DNA of 64,000 nucleotides from Rhodoflexus caldus (lineage in GTDB: Bacteria; Bacteroidota; Bacteroidia; Cytophagales; Thermoflexibacteraceae): the NCBI RefSeq assembly GCF_021206925.1, contig NZ_JAJPRF010000009.1, positions 62,001-126,000 on the forward strand. The letters run 5' to 3'. The first letter of the stretch is position 1. Every line of letters starts with the position of its first letter. This document shows, piece after piece, positions 24,596-33,014 of the stretch. Below the pieces are notes generated by a model. It had not been told where the DNA came from. It was given only the letters and a program-made list of their open reading frames with translations, and ran no database searches. Made by a program: the position numbers and the translations under genes.

Positions 24596-27500
24596 ATGAA
24601 AAAACTCCTGCTCACAGGTTTGTCAGGGTTGGTCATGAGCGGCATGCTGTATGCACAATCGCCCAAAACCAATTCCGTTGAGTTAGAGCGCCTTGCTCGC
24701 GATTTCCAACAAGCCCACAACAGCGAAATGGAAAAAGCGCGTGTCATTATCAAGCGCTGGGGCATCCCCGAAGTAATCAGCTATCCTGACGGCACGGTAG
24801 CATCGCTGAACGGTTTGGATGATGCAGGCTACCCCGAATACCTCATCACCTACAACAACACGCGTGCCGCAGCCACTACCAACACCACCGCACTTTGGCA
24901 GGGCGGCAGTCTGGGGCTTAATCTGAGCGGCAGAAGCGAGTTTATGAACGGCAGACTGGGCATTTGGGAAGCAGGCGGCAACGTACTGACCACCCACGAG
25001 GAAATGACAGGTCGCGTAACGATTGCCGATGATGAGCGCACCCCATCCAGCCATGCCACCCACGTGGCCGGAACAATGATTGCAGCCGGTATCAACCCTA
25101 TTGCACGCGGTATGGCATTTGGTGCACAGCTTCGCGCCTACGGTTCTAATAATGATATCACCGAAATGACAACTGCCTCAAATGGCGGGCTGCTTGTCTC
25201 CAACCACTCCTACGGAGCAATTGCCGGTTGGTACAACAACCCTTCGCGTTCCGGTACGGCCGATAACCCGCGCTGGGAATGGCACGGAGACCCAACAGTA
25301 AACGGTACGGAAGACTGGAAGTTCGGATTTTACGACACCCGCTGCCGCGACTTAGACCGCATGGTACAGGCTTCGCCCTATTACCTCCCTGTTTTTGCGG
25401 CCGCCAACAACCGAACCAGCACCGGCCCTGCCGTAGGGCAACCGTACTGGCAACGCGATGTTGCTGCATCAGGCGGCTACCGATTAGTAGCAGCGCGCCC
25501 CGACAGTATCAGCTCCAATACAGGGTATAACACCATCCCTACGGCAAGTAATGCAAAGAATATTCTGACCGTTGGAGCCGTAAACCCCATCGCCGATGGT
25601 TATACTCGCCCGTCGGACGTGGTTATGTCGGCATTTAGCAGTTGGGGGCCTACCGATGACGGCCGCATCAAACCCGATTTAGTGGGTAATGGTGTTGCGG
25701 TGGTTTCAGCCACAAACTCGGCTAATAATGCTTATACTTCGCTGCAAGGCACATCTATGGCTACGCCCAATGTTTCGGGTACAATGTTCCTTTTGCAAGA
25801 ACTCTATGGGCAGCAAAATCAGGGCAATTTTATGCTGGCTGCCACTCTCAAAGCACTGGCTATTCATACAGCCAATGAAGCAGGTAATGCCCCCGGCCCC
25901 GACTATCAGTTCGGATGGGGGTTGCTGAACGCTGAGCAGGCAGGTATCGTGATTCTCAACCGCGACCGCACACATGCCATCCGTGAGGAAACCCTCAACC
26001 AAAATCAGACCTTCTCGCTGGATGTAATTGCCAGCGGTAACGGCCCGCTGAAAGCTACCATCGTATGGACAGACCCCGAGGGAACGGTTTTACCTGTTAT
26101 CAGAGCGAACGTTAATAACCCCAGCCCAAGGTTGGTAAACGACTTAGACCTGCGCATTGCCGAAGGCAATACTACCCATCTGCCGTGGGTATTAAATCCT
26201 GCACAGCCCGAGGCAGCGGCTACCCGCGGCGACAATATCCGCGACAACGTGGAGCAGGTGATTGTGGACAACCCGATTCCGGGCAAAACTTACACCATCC
26301 GCGTGAGCCACAAGGGCACTATGCGCGGCAATTCTCAAAACTTTTCACTGGTAATGAGCGGCATAGGCGGAGCTGCCTACTGTGCATCTGCGCCCGCATC
26401 CAATGCAGATTCCCGCATTGAAAGCGTTGTATTTGCCAATTTGAATCACACACCGGAAAACGCCTGCCGTACCTATTCGGATTTTACCAATCTGACCGCT
26501 AACCTTGCTCCCGGGCAGCAGGCAAGCCTGAGAATCGGGCTGGGCACTTGCGGAGCCAATTTTGCTAAAATTGCCCGCATTTACATAGACTGGAACGGCA
26601 ACGGCAATTTCACCGATGCAGGCGAGTTGGTGGCTACTTCCGCCGTAGTTAATGGCACAGAAACCTTTACAACCAACGTACAGGTTCCAACTTCGGTACA
26701 AGTAGGAAGACTTACCCGCATGAGAATTGTGCTGTCCGAAACCAACAACGCTGCCAACATAGCACCCTGCGGCAGCTATGCCAAAGGTGAAACCCGCGAC
26801 TACACGATTGCCTTTGTGCGTCCGCAAGCAGATATTGCTGTTACGGGACTTATCAGCCCTGTTTCAGGCATTTGTCCGGAGCAAACCGTCAGCGTTGTTT
26901 CCGTAGGCATACGCAACTTGGGTAATACCAATATCACTAACGGTAACTTTTCGCTGACTATTACCAACCCTCAAAACCAACAATTGGTCAATTTTTCGGG
27001 CACTTTCAGTTTTTCAGGAGGATTGCCCTCATTGGCAACAAGTTTTGTACGCATCACCTTGCCCCAACCGCTACGTTTGCAAGCCGGCACAGTCTATACG
27101 GTGCGCAGCACCTTTACCGTTGAGGGCGATGCAGACCCGAGCAACAACGTGAATATCAGCACATTCAGGTCGGCGGATGCAGGCACGGCACCTACCGGAC
27201 TTTCAGTGGTTGCCTGCGGTACCGACGGCCCCGTAACCCTTAGCAGAGCCTCCGAAGGAAGCGGACTGTATTGGTACGATGCTCCTGTAGGCGGCAACCT
27301 GATTGGAGCAGGCAACAGAGTAGTTACGAACGCAAGACCTGCCAACGGCCGCTACTATGCCGCCATCAACGATTTTGTACGCACCGGATTCGGCCCTAAA
27401 ACCAAAGAAGCATTTGCAAGCGGCGGCTACAATCAGTTCAGCCCCTCTATCAACGTGCGCGTGCAACAGCCCGTGGTTATAGAATCGGCAAGGTTGTACA

Positions 27501-28621
27501 TTGGCAATGCAGGGTTGCTGCAATTTACCGTAACCGATGTTCGCACCCGTGAAGAAGTTTCTTCTGTGTTAATCAATGCCCGTGCAACACGCACCGTTCC
27601 GGCTGCCGGTGCACAAGACAATGACCCGTTAGATACCGGTCAGGTGTATCGTTTAGACCTCACCTTCCCTCGCGCAGGCGACTATGAAATTTCCATCGCC
27701 TATGGCACGGGAACGACCATCTATCGGAACAATAACATCCCCGAATTGCAGAACCCATATCCGCAAACACAAATACCGGGCGTATTTGCCATTACGGGCA
27801 ATACCGCCACGCCTAACCCCAATGCCTTTTGGTATTACTTCTACGATATAACTCTGCGCGCTTTCGGATGCTCTACGCCGAGAGCCGAGGTGCGTGCCTC
27901 ACAAGCCGATGCGCCAACCGTTACCATTACTCCTTCGCGACAGTTGCCCATTTGCCAAGGCGAAGCCGTTACACTCACCGCCAATTCGAGCGACCCCAAC
28001 GTAAACTATCAGTGGCGCAGAAACGGCGTTAATATCATCAATGCCAACCAATCCACACTGGCCACTGCCGAGGAAGGAGAGTTCAGCGTAGTAGTAACCA
28101 ATATGACGGGTTGTTCCATCTCCTCTGCTCCCATTCGGGTCAATGTGGTCAGCATCATTCGCCCTACCGTTAGCGTGCAGGGGCAAGTGTTTACGTCCAG
28201 CTCACCAACCGGCAACCAGTGGCTGCTCAATGGCAACCCTATACCGGGAGCAACCGGACAAACCTACAATGCCGACCAAGCAGGTATTTTTACGGTACGC
28301 GTAACATCCAACGGCTGTTCGGCTGTATCTGACCCTATTGTATTGACCGCAACGGAAGAGGCTGTTAAAACTGCCGGATTAAAACTATATCCGAACCCTG
28401 CTCAAGAATCTATCAAAGTAGCTTACAGCGAGCGCGGCAATGCAGACGTAGAAATACGCATTACTGATATTACAGGTAAAGTATTGCAAAATATCAGCGT
28501 GCAAAAGCGCAGCTTTACCGTAGAGCAAGAGATAGACCTGAAAGCATTGGCATCAGGCATCTACTTCTTGCAAATCAGCAACGGAGAAGGGCAGATTGTC
28601 CGCCCGTTTGTGAAGGAATAA
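24596..28621 (+). CDS. T9SS-secreted S8 subtilisin-like protease, multidomain
   Basis: A 1341-residue protein from the ATG at 24596; the signal peptide ends near MLYAQ. The subtilase domain (about 100-470) has H156 in SHATHVAGT, oxyanion asparagine in FAAANN (271-272) and S387 in GTSMATP. At the usual catalytic aspartate position the sequence is GIWEAGG, with E125. A C-terminal-type beta domain follows (about 480-590, KATIVWTDPEG), then a GEVED module (YIDWNGNGNFTDAGE), a CARDB-like region, and Ig-like repeats (about 1110-1250). A type A T9SS sorting domain closes the chain (LKLYPNPAQESIKV to the end). It should be exported by Sec, then secreted and surface-anchored or released by the type IX system. 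No T9SS machinery gene is in this window. Likely a nutritional or processing protease. Confidence 0.92.
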   Translation: MKKLLLTGLSGLVMSGMLYAQSPKTNSVELERLARDFQQAHNSEMEKARVIIKRWGIPEVISYPDGTVASLNGLDDAGYPEYLITYNNTRAAATTNTTALWQGGSLGLNLSGRSEFMNGRLGIWEAGGNVLTTHEEMTGRVTIADDERTPSSHATHVAGTMIAAGINPIARGMAFGAQLRAYGSNNDITEMTTASNGGLLVSNHSYGAIAGWYNNPSRSGTADNPRWEWHGDPTVNGTEDWKFGFYDTRCRDLDRMVQASPYYLPVFAAANNRTSTGPAVGQPYWQRDVAASGGYRLVAARPDSISSNTGYNTIPTASNAKNILTVGAVNPIADGYTRPSDVVMSAFSSWGPTDDGRIKPDLVGNGVAVVSATNSANNAYTSLQGTSMATPNVSGTMFLLQELYGQQNQGNFMLAATLKALAIHTANEAGNAPGPDYQFGWGLLNAEQAGIVILNRDRTHAIREETLNQNQTFSLDVIASGNGPLKATIVWTDPEGTVLPVIRANVNNPSPRLVNDLDLRIAEGNTTHLPWVLNPAQPEAAATRGDNIRDNVEQVIVDNPIPGKTYTIRVSHKGTMRGNSQNFSLVMSGIGGAAYCASAPASNADSRIESVVFANLNHTPENACRTYSDFTNLTANLAPGQQASLRIGLGTCGANFAKIARIYIDWNGNGNFTDAGELVATSAVVNGTETFTTNVQVPTSVQVGRLTRMRIVLSETNNAANIAPCGSYAKGETRDYTIAFVRPQADIAVTGLISPVSGICPEQTVSVVSVGIRNLGNTNITNGNFSLTITNPQNQQLVNFSGTFSFSGGLPSLATSFVRITLPQPLRLQAGTVYTVRSTFTVEGDADPSNNVNISTFRSADAGTAPTGLSVVACGTDGPVTLSRASEGSGLYWYDAPVGGNLIGAGNRVVTNARPANGRYYAAINDFVRTGFGPKTKEAFASGGYNQFSPSINVRVQQPVVIESARLYIGNAGLLQFTVTDVRTREEVSSVLINARATRTVPAAGAQDNDPLDTGQVYRLDLTFPRAGDYEISIAYGTGTTIYRNNNIPELQNPYPQTQIPGVFAITGNTATPNPNAFWYYFYDITLRAFGCSTPRAEVRASQADAPTVTITPSRQLPICQGEAVTLTANSSDPNVNYQWRRNGVNIINANQSTLATAEEGEFSVVVTNMTGCSISSAPIRVNVVSIIRPTVSVQGQVFTSSSPTGNQWLLNGNPIPGATGQTYNADQAGIFTVRVTSNGCSAVSDPIVLTATEEAVKTAGLKLYPNPAQESIKVAYSERGNADVEIRITDITGKVLQNISVQKRSFTVEQEIDLKALASGIYFLQISNGEGQIVRPFVKE

Positions 28622-28647
28622 ATGCGGTATTGAGTATGAGTAAAAGC

Positions 28648-28690
28648 AAAAAATCCTGTCAGGTTCGCATATCTGACAGGATTTTTTTTT
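28648..28690. terminator. terminator after the S8 protease gene
   Basis: Perfect 15-bp inverted repeat (AAAAAATCCTGTCAG 28648-28662, CTGACAGGATTTTTT 28673-28687) with a 10-nt loop and a T-run. It lies between convergent genes, is active in both directions by structure, and carries the CCTGTCAG core. Confidence 0.85.
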
Positions 28691-28716
28691 TGAGCAAGGT
28701 CTAATCTTGCTGCACA

Positions 28717-29301
28717 CTAACGAAACCAACGTTGAGCAATGCGGAGCGCATATTCCACAAAGGCCGTTGCTCCTTTGATATAGGCTTCGGAACCGATGAA
28801 ATTGCCATCGGCATCCAGCATTTGGTCTGTTTCGTGCGACTCAAAAATACGCGGCGCAATTACCGAATTACCATCCAAAAAATTGATGAGCTTGTTCAGT
28901 ACGGTAGTCAGTTGGAGCGCAGGCTGCCTGCCGCCGCGCCCCGAAGAAACCCCCGCGAGTGCAAATACCTTATTGTCGAACAAATGCGCAAATGCTTTAC
29001 CGCCAAGTTGGTCTAAGGTATTGATTAACTGCGGACTGAAACTCCAATTGTATTCGGGCGAAACAATGAACACAACATCGCTTTTGCTCCATACATTTAT
29101 CAAATGGTGTTGAAAATCAGTAAGTTGCTTCGGATTAATGCTACCTTCTCCTACCCATGGAATGTCATAGTCTTCAAAATTCACTATCTGAACTTCCGTA
29201 AAACTTCTTTCGGCGAGCAGGTGTTGAAGTGCTTTGGCAAAGCGCAGTGAGTTGCTGTTTTTTTGCGGCGATGCAGATATGATACCAACAGTAAAAGCCA
29301 T
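28717..29301 (-). CDS. NADPH-dependent FMN reductase family protein
   Basis: A 194-residue flavodoxin-like protein. The phosphate-binding loop for FMN is SASPQKNSNSLRFA (about 10-23), and VFIVSPEYNWSFSPQLINTLD near residues 75-95 is the second flavin-contact motif of the NADPH-dependent FMN reductase family. A Gly/Arg loop (VSSGRGGRQPAL) follows. Members include azoreductases, chromate reductases and quinone reductases; substrate specificity cannot be read from the sequence. Solitary minus-strand gene, separated by 250 bp from kdnB. Confidence 0.88.
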   Translation of the reverse strand: MAFTVGIISASPQKNSNSLRFAKALQHLLAERSFTEVQIVNFEDYDIPWVGEGSINPKQLTDFQHHLINVWSKSDVVFIVSPEYNWSFSPQLINTLDQLGGKAFAHLFDNKVFALAGVSSGRGGRQPALQLTTVLNKLINFLDGNSVIAPRIFESHETDQMLDADGNFIGSEAYIKGATAFVEYALRIAQRWFR

Positions 29302-29428
29302 ATTTCAGTACAGTTTGATTTGAAAGCAGCCTGTAAGGGCCATACAAAGTTAAGCCAATCCGAAGTAGCTTGGTTAAGCAGTTGAGCAAATTTAGACGCA
29401 TTGCATCAACACAAGGATTTCGGCAGAT

Positions 29429-29473
29429 ATAAATAAACCTGATAGAGTTTAGCACTCCATCAGGTTTATTTAT
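29429..29473. terminator. long palindrome downstream of kdnB
   Basis: Arms ATAAATAAACCTGAT (29429-29443) and ATCAGGTTTATTTAT (29459-29473) are perfect over 15 bp. The loop can add GAGT/ACTC, giving a near-20-bp hairpin. It lies 80 bp after the kdnB stop on the minus strand and shares the AACCTGA / TCAGGTT element of the dispersed palindromes. Confidence 0.65.
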
Positions 29474-29552
29474 CTGATTTTAAACCACTTACACAATTTT
29501 TGTTCGCAAACCACTTGCGCTTTTGTATAATGTGCCCGAATGAATTTCGGTA

Positions 29553-30632
29553 TTACATCCGTTCAAACAATTCACGAACTTGTGAGCGGCTGATTTTTTC
29601 TTTCCAGTCAGGCCCTACGGCGTGGTTCCACATGTGATGAAGCGCCAGCGTAACATCTACCATTTTCTCAATCTGCTCGTTAGTCCAGTCTTTGGCCAAA
29701 TTCTGCGGCAGGTAGATGTCATGTTTGGCAACCATCTCCTTGAACTCGCGCACACCGTCGGGGTAGAAATCTTCCAACTGGTTGAAAATAATGCAGTTAG
29801 CGTAACAGTGTCGCGTACCGAATACGTAAGAGAGTCCGTAAGAAAGCGCATGACAAACACCCACTTCCGAATAGGTAAGGCTAAGGCCGCCAAAGAGTGA
29901 GGCTACCATTAGTTTTTCATCTGTTTCGGGGTTTTGGCCGCTGTTAGGGCCTAAATATACCTCGCGGCAAAGGTCTAAGGCTTTGTAGCCGTAGGCCTCG
30001 CTGTATGCGTTTTTCAGATGTCCTGTCATGGACTCTACGCAATGGATGTAGGTATCCATGCCTGTGTAGAACCACTGGTTGCGCGGCACGGTAGCCGTCA
30101 GTGTGGGGTCTAATACAATCTGGTCAAAAACTGTCCACTCGCATTTGAGACCCAGTTTCTTTTCAGGGCCTGTCAGAACGGCCGTAGTACTTACCTCCGC
30201 GCCCGTTCCTGAAATAGTCGGTACGCCTACGTGATATACCCCCGGCTTTTTAATCAGGTTCAGCCCCTGATAAAGTTGCGATGAGCCTTCGTTGGTCAGC
30301 ATCAGGGCAACGGCCTTGGCAATGTCCATGATACTGCCGCCGCCAATACCTACTACTCCGGCGGGCAAGCCTTTGGTTTGCAGAATTTCATCGCGCAGGG
30401 CATCCACCTGATGCGTGGTAGGCTCATGCGGGTCTACATCCACAAAGAAAACCATATCCTGCGCATGAGCAGGCACGCGGTTTTCCAACTCCTTGCCTTT
30501 GAAGTAGTTATCTACAATAAACACCATGAAATCGGAAGGCTGCCGACGTTTTTCGGCAAGGATTTCATCTAACTGATTGAAACTGCCTGCACCGTACACG
30601 GTTTTGGCAACAGCGCGAATATTTTTATACAT
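29553..30632 (-). CDS. kdnB: iron-containing alcohol dehydrogenase, KdnB-like Kdo 8-oxidase
   Basis: A 359-residue group III metal-dependent alcohol dehydrogenase. The NAD(P) loop is GIGGGSIMDIAKA; PTISGTGAEVS is family-typical; metal ligands fall in YTGMDTYIHCVES and in GVCHALSYGLSYVFGTRH. The sequence closely follows, from memory of the family, KdnB of Shewanella, which oxidises C8 of Kdo so that an aminotransferase (KdnA) can make 8-amino-Kdo for lipopolysaccharide. No kdnA gene is adjacent, so the substrate remains an inference; a general alcohol dehydrogenase is the alternative. It has its own promoter-like element and a DUF3108 gene upstream. Confidence 0.75.
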   Translation of the reverse strand: MYKNIRAVAKTVYGAGSFNQLDEILAEKRRQPSDFMVFIVDNYFKGKELENRVPAHAQDMVFFVDVDPHEPTTHQVDALRDEILQTKGLPAGVVGIGGGSIMDIAKAVALMLTNEGSSQLYQGLNLIKKPGVYHVGVPTISGTGAEVSTTAVLTGPEKKLGLKCEWTVFDQIVLDPTLTATVPRNQWFYTGMDTYIHCVESMTGHLKNAYSEAYGYKALDLCREVYLGPNSGQNPETDEKLMVASLFGGLSLTYSEVGVCHALSYGLSYVFGTRHCYANCIIFNQLEDFYPDGVREFKEMVAKHDIYLPQNLAKDWTNEQIEKMVDVTLALHHMWNHAVGPDWKEKISRSQVRELFERM

Positions 30633-30651
30633 GCGATAAAATGCTAAGGGG

Positions 30652-30659
30652 CAAATTTA
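30652..30659 (-). promoter_or_regulatory. TAnnTTTG -7 element of kdnB
   Basis: On the minus strand TAAATTTG lies 19 bp before the kdnB ATG (30632), matching the Bacteroidota -7 consensus. No clear -33 TTTG at the standard distance. Confidence 0.4.
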
Positions 30660-30670
30660 CGGCACTCCGC

Positions 30671-31483
30671 CTATTTTTTATTGAACTTGTGTTTCAATCC
30701 CTTATGTTCAATCAAATCCAGCTCGAATGCACCAACAAACATGGCCACTTCTACGCGCAGCGGTACGCGGTTTTCATCGTCCGAAATCCACATTTTGATA
30801 GCATCTCTGCCGTCGAACAATTGGTTTTCGGGCATTACAGGGGAAATAATGGCAGCTTTAATTTTTCCGAATTGCGTTTGCAGGCGCTCTTTGCCAAGGT
30901 AAACCACCTGTAAGTCATATACCTTGTCTTCAAAAAAGCCCTGAATAGTCAGCGTATCTTTTTCTTTAATATTGGTAAAATCCAATGTGCGCAGGTAGTA
31001 ATAGCCGCTGACAATATCCTGCACATTTTTCGGAATTTTATGATTGTCAATCTTTTCGGGGTCTTGTCCGGTAATTTGTCGCACTTGCGCCGTACCTTTC
31101 AGGTGGTCAAAGAAAATAGTTTCAACCTTTTTGTAGTTGTTTTCCTTGATGTCGCGGAAAAACTTGTGCGGCACAATGGCAGCCGTATCAATATAGGAAC
31201 GCCACAGGTCGTCCACCTTCATAGTCATACCAAAAACACCGATGGTTTTTCCCTGAATGTCCACTTTGTAGCAAGGGCGATTGTTGATGGTATGAATTTT
31301 CTGGTCTAACGTAACTGTTGCCTCGCCTACATTGACAAAGCCGTAGTGCACCAAGTAGGTCAGCTTTTCACCGGTACTGAACTTGTTATTAGGCAAAGAG
31401 CGATACCCCTCATCGGGCGTAAAAGCAAATAACAGAGGGCTTAAAACCGATAATGCCAACAGGCGCGTCCAAATCTTTTTCAT
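30671..31483 (-). CDS. DUF3108 domain-containing exported protein
   Basis: A 270-residue protein from the ATG at 31483 (a TTG three codons upstream is possible). Residues 1-21 are a signal peptide (MKKIWTRLLALSVLSPLLFA). The mature part matches DUF3108: it opens FSTGEKLTYLVHYGFVNVGE and continues with paired beta strands, the usual pattern of this soluble periplasmic family. The family has no established function; weak similarity to lipoprotein-carrier-like beta folds has been suggested for such proteins, but nothing here proves it. The 3' end lies 39 bp before the kdnB ATG on the same strand. Confidence 0.85.
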   Translation of the reverse strand: MKKIWTRLLALSVLSPLLFAFTPDEGYRSLPNNKFSTGEKLTYLVHYGFVNVGEATVTLDQKIHTINNRPCYKVDIQGKTIGVFGMTMKVDDLWRSYIDTAAIVPHKFFRDIKENNYKKVETIFFDHLKGTAQVRQITGQDPEKIDNHKIPKNVQDIVSGYYYLRTLDFTNIKEKDTLTIQGFFEDKVYDLQVVYLGKERLQTQFGKIKAAIISPVMPENQLFDGRDAIKMWISDDENRVPLRVEVAMFVGAFELDLIEHKGLKHKFNKK

Positions 31484-31598
31484 AATTTCCAAACAAAGGC
31501 TCTACCCTTTCAGGTTCAAACCTGATTCCATTTGCAAAATATTAACAAAGATATGACGGATTTGAGGGGTTACCCGTTGAACAGGCGATTAAAAATTG

Positions 31599-32036
31599 TT
31601 AAGAAGTCAGGCCTACTTTTCTGCTTTCATACATCTTCATCAGCCAAGCTATTGCACGCTCGCGGTTATCAAAAAAACGCGAGGTTAGCACCTGCGCATT
31701 CTTTTCATCCAACAGTTGCTCGGCAGCCACCTGTGCGAATATATCTTCGCTGACTACAATTGCCGTAAAAGCCACACCGGCCTGATAAGTGCGCGGAATA
31801 ATATTTTCTGCCAGCCATTCCTGCAAATGTGGCATAATAACGTAAGTCCCGCCTTCACTGTATGTCAGATAAAAAGTGGGATGATATTGCTCGGTCAGTT
31901 CGGCATAGCGGGTAAACACCTGCTTAAAATCATCATCGCTCATATGAGTAGCAGCGGGCAGCCATGCCATTTCAATAATGCCGTGCGCTTTGTCAAGTGA
32001 GATTTTAACAAACTGATTCTTGTAAAGAGGTTGCAT
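31599..32036 (-). CDS. hypothetical protein, SpoIIAA/STAS-like possibility
   Basis: A 145-residue soluble protein from the ATG at 32036 (MQPLYKNQFVKISLDKA); an upstream in-frame extension is AT-rich and unlikely to be translated. The pattern (early strands with a central GGTYVIMPHLQEWL segment, then a final helix containing FFDNRERAIAWLMK) resembles small Cytophagales proteins with a SpoIIAA/STAS-like fold, whose C-termini often read FFD-x-EEAL-x-WL. No catalytic motif is visible. The gene ends 107 bp before the DUF3108 start. Function unknown. Confidence 0.65.
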   Translation of the reverse strand: MQPLYKNQFVKISLDKAHGIIEMAWLPAATHMSDDDFKQVFTRYAELTEQYHPTFYLTYSEGGTYVIMPHLQEWLAENIIPRTYQAGVAFTAIVVSEDIFAQVAAEQLLDEKNAQVLTSRFFDNRERAIAWLMKMYESRKVGLTS

Positions 32037-32125
32037 ATGTTTGTTGAGTACTTTTAAAACTATGTTAAAATTGTTTTTTTGAGATAAAAATAAGAAAAAG
32101 TAAAAAATATACAAGCAGAAAATTG

Positions 32126-32737
32126 CTAAAACATAAGGCGTTGTACGGTTTTGATTTCCTCCGTAGTAATAGTATGCGGCATGGCAGGATAAACAACATG
32201 CGTAACCAATGACCCCATGCTTTCCATCAGCCGAGCTGAGGCTTCGGAGCGCTCGGCAGGTACGTGCGGGTCGCGATCGCTGTTGCCGATGAAAACAGGT
32301 GTGCCGTTGAAGTTGCCGCTGTATTTCTCGGGTTTCAGCACCTCACCAATCAAACCGCCTGTGAAGGCTGCCACGCCTGCATATTGTTGCGCAAATCGGG
32401 TGGCTACTTCCAAACTCAGGCAAGCCCCTTGCGAAAAGCCCATAATGTAGATGTTTTCGGCAGGAATTCGTACGCTTATTTCGTCTATCAGCCGCTTAAC
32501 CGTTGCCACTGCTGATGACAACCAAGGCTCATTCTGCGATTCGGGTGCCAGAAAGCTGTAAGGATACCATGTGTGGTTAGTAGCTTGTGGTGCTGCTATG
32601 TAGAAACTATCGTCGCAAAACGCATCGGCAAGACCGATGATGTCCTTAGCAGAAGCGCCGCGTCCATGCAATAAAACAATAGCCTTTGCTGCCTGATGGA
32701 GCGGCTTTCCTTTTTCAAGGATTTGATAATTGTGCAT
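32126..32737 (-). CDS. phospholipase/carboxylesterase family alpha/beta hydrolase
   Basis: A 203-residue cytoplasmic hydrolase of the YpfH / acyl-protein thioesterase type. The oxyanion segment is VLLHGRGASA (21-30), the nucleophile S102 lies in MGFSQGACLS, the acid is in GNSDRDPHVP, and the histidine is in AMPHTI. The triad is complete. Substrates could be carboxylesters or lysophospholipids. It lies upstream of the hypothetical gene (89 bp to its ATG) on the same strand. Confidence 0.88.
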   Translation of the reverse strand: MHNYQILEKGKPLHQAAKAIVLLHGRGASAKDIIGLADAFCDDSFYIAAPQATNHTWYPYSFLAPESQNEPWLSSAVATVKRLIDEISVRIPAENIYIMGFSQGACLSLEVATRFAQQYAGVAAFTGGLIGEVLKPEKYSGNFNGTPVFIGNSDRDPHVPAERSEASARLMESMGSLVTHVVYPAMPHTITTEEIKTVQRLMF

Positions 32738-32863
32738 ATGGTTGTTGTTTCAGGTTATGTTTATCCTCCCTGAGAAGCGTGCTTAACGGTAAGAAACAGG
32801 CGGCGTGAGCATAGTAAATGCTGCGCACGACTTGCATGCTATCTAACGTTTGTGCGGATAGGT

Positions 32864-32900
32864 CAAAAAAAAATGAAACTCCCGAAGGTCAGGAGTCCCA
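32864..32900 (-). terminator. weak terminator downstream of the DUF255 gene
   Basis: On the minus strand a short stem (ACTCC and GGAGT at 32892-32896 and 32878-32882) is followed after four bases by a run of nine T (32865-32873). The stem is weak. The rest of the gap 32738-33014 is A-rich and shows no gene. Confidence 0.45.
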
Positions 32901-33014
32901 TTCCACTTTAATAAACTAAACTAACAAACAAACTTCAAATCAATAACACGCAAAGATGTGATTTGGTTTTCGCTTTTTTTCATTTTTTCCCAAAAAAAAT
33001 TTTTGGAAACTTTT

